Source: Promethearchaeota archaeon (GTDB lineage: Archaea > Asgardarchaeota > Lokiarchaeia > Sigyniarchaeales > SOKP01). From it: 36,827 bases of DNA. The notes beneath the pieces were generated by a model. The model did not search any database, had not been told where the DNA came from, and saw nothing but the letters and a program-made list of their open reading frames with translations. The position numbers were made by a program, and so were the translations under genes. How positions within the stretch are numbered: position 1 is the stretch's first letter; every line of letters starts with the position of its first letter. Below are positions 8,176 through 14,594 of the stretch, in pieces. The stretch spans positions 1 through 36,827 of the forward strand of contig JAEOTZ010000054.1 in the NCBI GenBank assembly GCA_016839585.1, read 5' to 3'.

Positions 8176-9240
8176 ATGGGCTTATTTAAGAGAAGGCGAG
8201 AAAAACCGGAAAAGATCTTTAAGATAAATGATTTAGTGGACTTAAGATTAATTAATAAAAAGACTTATATTTATGTTAAGGATAAGCCATTCATTATTTG
8301 TGCTCATTTATTAATGAATATTCCAGTTGAGAGTATTGACCGTTATGATGAAATAAAATCAATTGATGAGACAGTAGAATTGTTTAAGTCAACTGAAAAT
8401 GTTAAATATATGATATCTCCGGAAGAGGAGTTCATGGGACATTGCTCAAACATTCAGGCATTTTTCGAGAACGGATTAAATACAGACATCTTGCATACAA
8501 ATATAGCATTTCCATTATTAAAAGAATTAGTACAAATAGGATACGAGTTAGCGCGAAGAATCTTCAAGGAAGAAATAGTAATAAGATTTAATGAGGGCAC
8601 TAAAAGTTCAAGATTTTTCTTAAATTCAGGAGGATATCTCGATTATCTTAATGAAGAAGAGAAACAGGCATTAAGAGGCTATAAATCTACATGGTTTCAA
8701 AGAGTGGTCTCTCCTGATTTTATGTTTAAATTAGTCATTTTGGGCGATGATAATGTAGGAAGATCAACATTAGCATTAGACTATTTAAACTCACGGGATT
8801 ATAATCCTCGTCCTCCTATTGGAACAAATCTTGCTATAAAAGACATAGTATTAAATAACAATAATATTAGATTACAAATTTGGTTTCTTTCTAATCTTAA
8901 TATACATGAAAAACTGTGGAGATTATATTTATCTGGATCTTTAGGAGCATTAATCTTATATGATATAACTAACACCAATTCTATGAAAAATATACCTAAA
9001 TGGATTCAGAGAATTAGAGAAAATAAATGGATTCAATCCAGAGGAGATATTCCAATACTCTTGGTAGGGAATAAACTTGATTTACAAGAGAATCGAGTAG
9101 TATCTAAAGAAGAGGTAATTAAAATCAAAAGTAAACACAATCTAACAGAAAGTATGGAAATTTCTTTGAAAACAGGTGAAAATTGTGTGGAAATGTTTGA
9201 TGAAATTACAAAGTTGATATATCAAGCTAATTTTTTTTGA
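8176..9240 (+). CDS. Asgard N-terminal domain fused to a degenerate Ras/Rab-like GTPase
   Basis: A 354-residue protein. Residues 15-168 form a domain with KPFIICAHLLMNIP, EEEFMGHCSNIQAFFENG and AFPLLKELVQIGYELARRIFKEE. I recognise this domain from Lokiarchaeal leucine-rich-repeat and GTPase proteins; no leucine-rich repeats are present here. Residues 184-354 are a Ras-superfamily fold. The P-loop is GDDNVGRST (190-198), with Arg at 196 in place of the catalytic Lys. Switch I reads RPPIG, with Pro in place of the Mg-binding Thr. The DxxG of switch II is absent (WFLSNLNIHE). The base-recognition motif NKLD (299-302) and a G5-like SLKTG remain. It may bind nucleotide weakly or not hydrolyse it, i.e. 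a pseudoGTPase. No lipidation Cys is visible at the C-terminus. It is a single-gene unit with its own promoter. Confidence 0.82.
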   Translation: MGLFKRRREKPEKIFKINDLVDLRLINKKTYIYVKDKPFIICAHLLMNIPVESIDRYDEIKSIDETVELFKSTENVKYMISPEEEFMGHCSNIQAFFENGLNTDILHTNIAFPLLKELVQIGYELARRIFKEEIVIRFNEGTKSSRFFLNSGGYLDYLNEEEKQALRGYKSTWFQRVVSPDFMFKLVILGDDNVGRSTLALDYLNSRDYNPRPPIGTNLAIKDIVLNNNNIRLQIWFLSNLNIHEKLWRLYLSGSLGALILYDITNTNSMKNIPKWIQRIRENKWIQSRGDIPILLVGNKLDLQENRVVSKEEVIKIKSKHNLTESMEISLKTGENCVEMFDEITKLIYQANFF

Positions 9241-9248
9241 ACTCTTGT

Positions 9249-9866
9249 TTAACTAGATTTCTGAAAGAATTTTATTGTAAAGTCTATCAAATTTGAGATA
9301 TATTCAATGAGTTCTTCGTCATTATCAAAAAAGTCCATTACAAATATGTGATGATGAATTAAGGCTTCAATTAGATTGTAAATGAAGGTAAACCTTTTAA
9401 TAAGTCTTTCTTCGGGAATTTTTTTGAACACCATTGTACTTGTCCTAAGATTTTTAGACGTGTCTTTACATATTTCGAGAACCTTATTTTGAAAGGCTTT
9501 CCGTACTTCTTTATGAGATAATATTGAATGTCTTAAAGCTATGCGATACCCTAAATTTTTCCGTTGATTTTCAATATCTTTTGAGATAAAAGGTTTAAAA
9601 ATTTCGGGAATATTGCTAAGGTCGAAAGCTTTGAAATTTTCAATATCTAAAACCATATCTTTTGATTTTTCGAAGTATTTGATTAGAATATCAGATTTTC
9701 CTTTGGGAAAATAATGATATATTGTTCCTACACTAATTTGAGCTTTTTTTGCTATTTTATTTGTGCTGGCTCTATGGAAACCTTTCTCTAATATGAGTTT
9801 AAAAAAGGAATCGTAAATTAGTTTAATTTTTTCTTCCTTATTCCTCTCAATTTTTCGTTTTGACAT
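9249..9866 (-). CDS. TetR/AcrR-family transcriptional regulator
   Basis: A 205-residue DNA-binding repressor. The start is taken at 9866 (MSKRKIERN). The open frame extends upstream to 10043, but that extension has no TetR character and would overlap both operators and the divergent gene. The N-terminal helix-turn-helix is typical: HRASTNKIAKKAQISVGTIYHYFPKGKSDIL. The C-terminal ligand-binding domain (about residues 60-205) is helical and variable, so the ligand is unknown. It is transcribed divergently from a DUF998 membrane protein. Two matching inverted repeats lie between the genes, one near each start, so it most likely represses both itself and the membrane gene. Its stop is only 8 bases from the convergent GTPase-fold gene's stop. 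Confidence 0.92.
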   Translation of the reverse strand: MSKRKIERNKEEKIKLIYDSFFKLILEKGFHRASTNKIAKKAQISVGTIYHYFPKGKSDILIKYFEKSKDMVLDIENFKAFDLSNIPEIFKPFISKDIENQRKNLGYRIALRHSILSHKEVRKAFQNKVLEICKDTSKNLRTSTMVFKKIPEERLIKRFTFIYNLIEALIHHHIFVMDFFDNDEELIEYISNLIDFTIKFFQKSS

Positions 9867-9876
9867 GATCAATCCT

Positions 9877-9894
9877 ATTGAGTTACTACTCAAT
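9877..9894. promoter_or_regulatory. TetR operator 1, ATTGAG-N6-CTCAAT
   Basis: An 18-base inverted repeat (ATTGAG TTACTA CTCAAT), 10 bases upstream of the TetR ATG. It lies downstream of an AT-rich TATA candidate for the minus strand (about 9897-9906). It therefore sits between the TATA box and the start codon of the regulator gene, a position that fits autorepression. Confidence 0.8.
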
Positions 9895-9927
9895 AACTTT
9901 AAATATGAATGATACCTTATATATTTT

Positions 9928-9945
9928 ATTGAGCTAATGCTCAAT
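9928..9945. promoter_or_regulatory. TetR operator 2, ATTGAG-N6-CTCAAT
   Basis: Same arms and spacing as operator 1, with spacer CTAATG. The palindrome extends to TTATTGAGC-TAAT-GCTCAATAA. The two sites are exactly 51 bases apart start to start. It lies just downstream of the TTATATATTTT element (about 9918-9928) that should be the TATA box of the plus-strand membrane gene, so binding would block initiation. Confidence 0.8.
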
Positions 9946-9982
9946 AAGAAAATTTGAAAAAGTAAATAAGGAGGTAAAATAA

Positions 9983-10618
9983 GTGGAAAGATTGAATGGT
10001 TTTTATGAAAAATTCCCTGGAAGTTATTTTGCGTATATTGCATTTATTTTCGCAGTAATTTTTATGTTAATTTCGGTAATACTTTACAATGATCCAGCAT
10101 TTAGCCTTTTTACTCATTATATCAGTGATTTGGGTGCTTCAACAAAAGGTTCGTCACTTTTGTGGAATACTAGTATGATTATTGTTGCTCCCTTGAGAGT
10201 TGTTTTTGGATTTTACCTACTGACCTTTTTAAAGACAAAAGGTTCTAATGAAAAATCTATCAAAATAACAGCTTATACCATTGTTATTGCTGCTGTAGGA
10301 TCTGTCATCATTGCCTTAAATCCTCATGATGTCTCGCGAATGTTTCACATGATTGGTGCATTTATTTATTTCTTCGGTGTTGTTATCATTCAAGTAAAGA
10401 TATCCAAAATGGAGCTAAATGCAGAAGATATACCAAAATACTTACCAGTCATCGGATTAGTTGTAGTTGTAAATTACGCATTATTCCTTAGCTTTGAAAT
10501 TTCTGAAATAATTTCAGATTTATTCAGGTTTTTAGCATGTTTTTTTGAATGGATGGCTCTATTTAGTATATTAGGATGGCTTTTAATACATGGATTGTAT
10601 CTCCATAAAATAAAATAA
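9983..10618 (+). CDS. DUF998-family integral membrane protein
   Basis: A 211-residue polytopic membrane protein with about six hydrophobic segments: roughly residues 15-37, 60-82, 93-112, 120-138, 150-170 and 180-206. The signature YISDLGASTKGSSLLWN after the first helix is the conserved ISDLG loop of DUF998, a family of unknown function. The GTG start at 9983 is fixed by a strong Shine-Dalgarno, AAGGAGGT at 9968-9975, seven bases upstream. It is the only obvious target of the divergent TetR regulator, so its expression is probably induced by the ligand of that repressor. This arrangement often accompanies stress or efflux functions, but no transport motif is visible. Confidence 0.85.
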   Translation: MERLNGFYEKFPGSYFAYIAFIFAVIFMLISVILYNDPAFSLFTHYISDLGASTKGSSLLWNTSMIIVAPLRVVFGFYLLTFLKTKGSNEKSIKITAYTIVIAAVGSVIIALNPHDVSRMFHMIGAFIYFFGVVIIQVKISKMELNAEDIPKYLPVIGLVVVVNYALFLSFEISEIISDLFRFLACFFEWMALFSILGWLLIHGLYLHKIK

Positions 10619-10626
10619 ATTTTAAT

Positions 10627-11340
10627 TTATTTCTTTTCTATTTTTTTAAATTCTGGTAGGTTATCTGGTGGCCATGCTCGAGCTGTACTACCATCTTTTA
10701 TATATCGGAAATCGCATAGAGGAGCGCCATTTCCTATAGTTTGAGTACGTTTAAAGCCGTATCCGTAGGCTTGAGCCATTGCAAAATCGCTTATGCATAC
10801 AATTGGCATAAAATGTTCAGCACCTTGATTTTTATAAAACTTATAAACACCGCATTCATAATAATCTCTGCCATAGGTAAAAGTTTCGCCATCTCCTTCA
10901 ACGAACTCAAATACCCAATCACCTGGGTACTTGCGTAGTTTAGAAATTTTAGCATTTTCTTTATCTCGGTTTATATATTCTTCGCTAAAAATATCATCTG
11001 TAGGCGGTATAAATTTATAAAATGCTTCGAATAAATCATAAGTCAATTTACCAATCTTATAAAAGTCTAGTCCTTCTTTCTCAAAAAATCGAAGGAATGG
11101 TAGTAAAAGCGCACTGTTAATAAGATCTTCAGTGAGCCTATTATTTTTTCCTCCAACATAAGGGATTTGAGGCAATAACATCTCAAAATCTTTTCGTGCT
11201 TTAGGGATAAATTCTTCAACCTTAACTTCGCCAAAATTTTCAATTAGAATACTTTTTACTATTTGTGTTGCCGCACCAAAAAGTCTCATTAGAGATCTCT
11301 TATTTTTAATATAATATTCTTTTTCTTCTTCATTTGGCAA
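10627..11340 (-). CDS. L-2-amino-thiazoline-4-carboxylic acid (ATC) hydrolase-family protein
   Basis: A 237-residue cytoplasmic protein with the C-terminal signature PIVCISDFAMAQAYGYGFKRTQTIG followed by GAPLCDFRY, which matches the ATC-hydrolase-like family. The founding member opens the thiazoline ring in bacterial cysteine production. Most relatives, especially in archaea and clostridia, have unknown substrates, so I would not assign that reaction. Two cysteines in these motifs (C in VCISD and in LCDFR) are the likely functional residues. The start is TTG at 11340 with AAGG about 14 bases upstream; no in-frame ATG occurs before the family region, and the nearby ATGs are out of frame. It converges with the DUF998 gene, 8 bases apart. 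Confidence 0.8.
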   Translation of the reverse strand: MPNEEEKEYYIKNKRSLMRLFGAATQIVKSILIENFGEVKVEEFIPKARKDFEMLLPQIPYVGGKNNRLTEDLINSALLLPFLRFFEKEGLDFYKIGKLTYDLFEAFYKFIPPTDDIFSEEYINRDKENAKISKLRKYPGDWVFEFVEGDGETFTYGRDYYECGVYKFYKNQGAEHFMPIVCISDFAMAQAYGYGFKRTQTIGNGAPLCDFRYIKDGSTARAWPPDNLPEFKKIEKK

Positions 11341-11376
11341 TACATTTAACGCCTTAATATTTTTTAATTACATCAT

Positions 11377-11459
11377 TATAGATTTTCTTATTTGTGTTAG
11401 AAATATAAAAATTAGGTTTTATTTTAAAATTTTTATTTATTTTTTTGAGAAAATCTATA
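11377..11459. repeat. 12-bp inverted repeat TATAGATTTTCT / AGAAAATCTATA
   Basis: The arms at 11377-11388 and 11448-11459 are perfect reverse complements separated by 59 bases. They could pair as a long-loop stem in RNA or be two half-sites for a regulator. They lie upstream of the ATC-hydrolase-family gene on the minus strand and of the five-gene operon on the plus strand. Confidence 0.5.
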
Positions 11460-11467
11460 ACCCCTCA

Positions 11468-11485
11468 TTTTTCATATATGAAAAA
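11468..11485. promoter_or_regulatory. 18-bp perfect palindrome TTTTTCATATATGAAAAA
   Basis: A self-complementary 18-base sequence nine bases after the inverted repeat. The length exceeds what the local base composition would often give by chance. A dimeric regulator site is the simplest reading; the DNA-binding partner is unknown. Confidence 0.45.
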
Positions 11486-11739
11486 AATATTCGTTTTTTA
11501 TATATAGGAATTTTAAAAAATAAGTAAGTAAAAAAGTCTAGGGCTTCAATTGAGTCTTCGTGATAATATAAGCACAAGCTAAATTCTTCAATAAATGATG
11601 AGAAAATATCCCCTCGGATTGAAAAGGCAATAATTATGCATAAAAAAGAATTAAAATCTCTCTATATTGACAGCAGTGTTATTTTTCTTTAAGTAGTAAT
11701 TAATATACAATCATAATTAAGATAGGGAGCAAAGAGAAA

Positions 11740-12081
11740 ATGTCTCAAGAAGAAGATATTAGAGAAAGTTTTCAAGTGTTGGATGTTATTAAACTCAAGT
11801 TAAATGAAATCCTAATTAAAGGAATCAATAGCTTAAGTAATGAAAACAACTCAGAACTCGTTAATTTAACACAAAAGTTAGAGGAGATGAATTTTTCGAC
11901 TCTTAGCAAACACTTAAAATCATTTAATGAGAAATTGAAAAAAATGATTCAGAAACCAGTTCCAATGAATTTAAAGAAAGATATTTCAATAGAAATTTTG
12001 AAGATAATAAGTATAGCTAGAATACTTGAACGGATTATGACACTTGAAAGTGTTAAAAAAATTCTAAAAAGGGGGAATTAA
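11740..12081 (+). CDS. Small helical protein, first gene of the MoxR/DUF5682/VWA operon (unrecognised)
   Basis: A 113-residue protein I do not recognise. The composition is charged and leucine-rich, with predicted helices throughout. Residues 10-60 could form an amphipathic pair of helices and residues 75-110 a basic helix ending KKILKRG. There are no cysteines, signal peptide or membrane segment. The start is the ATG after GGGAG (11725-11729). It is only 4 bases before the next gene, whose GGGGG Shine-Dalgarno lies inside this gene's last codons, so translation is probably coupled. Conserved placement before a MoxR ATPase would suggest an adaptor or chaperone-like subunit, but that is inference from position alone. 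Confidence 0.7.
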   Translation: MSQEEDIRESFQVLDVIKLKLNEILIKGINSLSNENNSELVNLTQKLEEMNFSTLSKHLKSFNEKLKKMIQKPVPMNLKKDISIEILKIISIARILERIMTLESVKKILKRGN

Positions 12082-12085
12082 ACTA

Positions 12086-13228
12086 GTGAATGTTCAATTA
12101 GAAAAAGTAGCCGTCCAAATAAAGGATTATACTGAAAGTTTGGCCTTTAATGGATTGAATTTTGTTTCAAATGATAACATTAAAAAAATAGAATTTTTCT
12201 TACATAATGCATCTCAGTTAGAAGCATATCGATTGGCCACATCATTAAGATATTTACATATTGAATTAAAACGATTTCTTAAGAATCGAAGTATTTTCAA
12301 TATCGAAAGGTATGTCTTTTTCCTTAGCAACTGTTGGCTTTTAAGTCGAGCTTTCGTCTCTGAAAAAGACCTTAGGGATAAGAACCCAGACATTTTTAAC
12401 AGCTTAATGGGAACTCAATTAAATCCTAAAATAAGAAGTAAATTCATTCTCAAGGTAGTCGGAATAGAGAAAATACACCTAGAAGGAACTATTGTAGGAT
12501 TTGTTTTTTATTTTCTATCCTTATTTGGAAAGACAAGAAATAAAATATTAAAGTGGAACTTAATGCTTCCATATAAAACTGGAGTGACTCCAGAATCCTT
12601 ATTACATCATGATCTACCTAATTCAGATCCCTCAAGCGTGGTTAACACCATTCTTTCAAAGTATATTGAAGCAGACAACTTACCCTACGTTGAGAAGGAG
12701 GATATTATTTACTTGGAAAAAAATCCTAAATCTAAAATATATATTGATGAAGAATCATCCGAGGATACTCACGTTTCTATCAAAAAATTAGATAAATATT
12801 ATCTTAATGCAAAAGAAATTTATCAAAAAAATTTCAAAGATTATGAGGTAACTCCTTTTGATTTACCAGCAAGCATTTTGGATTATTTGTATGTTAAAGA
12901 TGTATATGTGATAGATTTTCAAAAAGAAGGAATAGAAGGAGATAGAACTCCTACTTTTGTTTTTGAACTAACTCATAGGGAAGATTATCCACTAGTTATC
13001 AGAATTCCCGAGAAGCAAGGAAATCTAAAATTAATTGAAGAATTCAAAAAATTAAAGGGTAGAAGGACCTCCATTGATGGGATTTTTTGCAAGATAATTC
13101 CGGAAAATGGGCAACTTAGTTTATATCCCCTTAGTATTATTAATAATAATCAAATTTCATATCCAAATCTTAAAAAAATTGCTCGAGATAATAGAGCATT
13201 GTTAAAATCAACGTATAAAATAAAATAA
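12086..13228 (+). CDS. 380-residue orphan protein of the MoxR/DUF5682/VWA operon
   Basis: An unrecognised protein with a GTG start preceded by GGGGG 10 bases upstream. Residues 25-100 are helical with a patterned segment: ATSLRYLHIELKRFL, then NIERYVFFLSNCWLLSRAF. A second, beta-rich half (about 110-380) contains VGFVFYFLSLFG and ends in basic residues. There are no transmembrane segments or catalytic motifs I can name. In bacterial loci with the same ATPase, DUF5682 and VWA genes, the extra genes encode SWIM-zinc-finger and DUF5691 proteins. This protein has no SWIM Cys/His pattern (CxC...CxH), so it is either a replacement subunit or a divergent form lacking the finger. It is followed after 32 bases by the ATPase gene. 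Confidence 0.75.
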   Translation: MNVQLEKVAVQIKDYTESLAFNGLNFVSNDNIKKIEFFLHNASQLEAYRLATSLRYLHIELKRFLKNRSIFNIERYVFFLSNCWLLSRAFVSEKDLRDKNPDIFNSLMGTQLNPKIRSKFILKVVGIEKIHLEGTIVGFVFYFLSLFGKTRNKILKWNLMLPYKTGVTPESLLHHDLPNSDPSSVVNTILSKYIEADNLPYVEKEDIIYLEKNPKSKIYIDEESSEDTHVSIKKLDKYYLNAKEIYQKNFKDYEVTPFDLPASILDYLYVKDVYVIDFQKEGIEGDRTPTFVFELTHREDYPLVIRIPEKQGNLKLIEEFKKLKGRRTSIDGIFCKIIPENGQLSLYPLSIINNNQISYPNLKKIARDNRALLKSTYKIK

Positions 13229-13260
13229 TTAAAAATTAAAAAAAAAAGAAATGATAAATT

Positions 13261-14589
13261 ATGGAAAAAAAAAAAGTACCACAGAAATCAACTACACCTA
13301 AATCTTTTACAAAAATAACACCCCCAGCTTCAAAAAATACATCACCATCTCCTCCAAAAAAGAAACCTCCAACTTCCAAGACTACAACAACAAAAAAACC
13401 AACTCCAGCTCTCCGTAAAATTCCTAAAATATCACTTGGGTCTAATAAAAAATCAAGTAAAACAGAAAATGAGAAAATTCGATTTCCTGCTGAAGAATTG
13501 CATAAAGAAGAATTAAAAGCATTAATTCAAAATGATACGTATCCAAAACCCCCAAATTGGCAATTATCACCAAAGATGGTTGAATTATTTATTACAGGTT
13601 CGAATGAGGAATTTCCATTAAAAGTAAATGGTACTCAGAAAAAAATAAAAATTTCTACTAAATTCTATGGACAACGGGATCTCATTCAGAAATCAATTGT
13701 GACACTAGCGAGCGAACGAGCACTCATGTTAATAGGAGAACCAGGAACAGCAAAATCTTGGCTATCAGAACATCTTTCTGCTGCGATTAGCGGCACGAGT
13801 ACATATCTAATTCAAGGAACGGCGGGAACAACTGAGGACCAAATTAGATATTCTTGGAATTATGCCCTCCTCGTTTCAGAAGGTCCTAGTCCAGAATCAT
13901 TAGTACCTTCCCCTACGATAAATGCAATGAGAGAAGGGAGGATATTAAGATTTGAAGAATTAACACGGTGTCCCCAAGAAATTCAGGATAGCATGATATC
14001 GATCCTCTCAGAAAAGGTCATCCCTATCGCGGAGTTGGGTTCTGAGTATTTAATATTCGGAATTCCAGGATTCAATGTAGTTGCCAGTGCTAATGATCGA
14101 GATAGAGGGGTAAATGAAATGAGTGCGGCTCTAAAACGCCGTTTCAATTTTATATACATTCCGGTAATTCAAGATAAGAGTTTAGAAAGAAAGATTGTAT
14201 TGCAACGAACGAATGATTTATTGACAAAGATAGGTTTTAAAATCCAGATTCCCGAGGATACATTAGATTTGTTAATTACTGTTTTTCAAGAATTGAGAAC
14301 AGGACGTAGCACGAGTGGCGGACGATTTACTCCTATCTCGACTGTAATGTCCACTTCAGAAGAGATTTCCTTGCTCTTCGATAGCGCTATATATGCAAAA
14401 TTCTTTGGTAAATCAGAGGTCCAACCGAAACATGTAGCTATGAACCTTATAAGTGCAATTGTAAAGGATGATAAAGAAAACCTTCCTAAATTAAGAGAAT
14501 ATTTTAATATGGTCGCTAGGGTGAGAGCAAACAAATCAGATACTTGGAAAGAATTTGCCAATGCATTCAAAAAACACGCAACTTATTAA
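13261..14589 (+). CDS. MoxR-type AAA+ ATPase (YehL-like)
   Basis: A 442-residue ATPase. Residues 1-70 are a low-complexity Pro/Lys/Ser/Thr-rich basic tail. The AAA+ core spans about 110-400. Walker A is GEPGTAKS (159-166). The Walker B segment is ILRFEEL (228-234), with Glu in place of the usual Asp. Sensor 1 is in ASANDRD (Asn 278), and the arginine-finger segment is ALKRRF (290-295). The stretch EELTRCPQEIQDSMISILSEK is characteristic of MoxR relatives that work with VWA proteins. It probably forms a ring that remodels a target chosen through the VWA and DUF5682 partners. It is in the cytoplasm, co-transcribed with four other genes, and its stop is 5 bases before the next ATG. Family confident; target unknown. 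Confidence 0.92.
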   Translation: MEKKKVPQKSTTPKSFTKITPPASKNTSPSPPKKKPPTSKTTTTKKPTPALRKIPKISLGSNKKSSKTENEKIRFPAEELHKEELKALIQNDTYPKPPNWQLSPKMVELFITGSNEEFPLKVNGTQKKIKISTKFYGQRDLIQKSIVTLASERALMLIGEPGTAKSWLSEHLSAAISGTSTYLIQGTAGTTEDQIRYSWNYALLVSEGPSPESLVPSPTINAMREGRILRFEELTRCPQEIQDSMISILSEKVIPIAELGSEYLIFGIPGFNVVASANDRDRGVNEMSAALKRRFNFIYIPVIQDKSLERKIVLQRTNDLLTKIGFKIQIPEDTLDLLITVFQELRTGRSTSGGRFTPISTVMSTSEEISLLFDSAIYAKFFGKSEVQPKHVAMNLISAIVKDDKENLPKLREYFNMVARVRANKSDTWKEFANAFKKHATY

Positions 14590-14594
14590 AATCC

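Larger units (their letters stand above)
11341..11739. other. 399-bp intergenic region upstream of the MoxR/VWA operon
   Basis: No gene found on either strand. It contains a 12-base inverted repeat and an 18-base palindrome (listed separately), then a somewhat less AT-rich stretch (11535-11640). The probable promoter of the five-gene operon follows (TTAATATAC near 11699-11707). It is long for this gene-dense window, so it may hold regulatory sites or an unannotated small RNA. Confidence 0.5.

Noticed and set aside
9867-10043. N-terminal extension of 59 residues on the TetR regulator
   Set aside because: It has no TetR character, overlaps both operators and the start of the divergent gene; the ATG at 9866 begins at the expected place before the helix-turn-helix.
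11556-11640. Possible C/D-box small RNA (GTGATAA and ATGATGA boxes)
   Set aside because: No CTGA D or D' boxes at workable spacing; the C-like boxes can arise by chance in this composition.
14544-14594. 17-residue extension of the DUF5682 protein into the ATPase gene
   Set aside because: The ATG at 14595 lies right after the ATPase stop and gives the usual operon spacing; the extension is just the shifted frame of the ATPase end.
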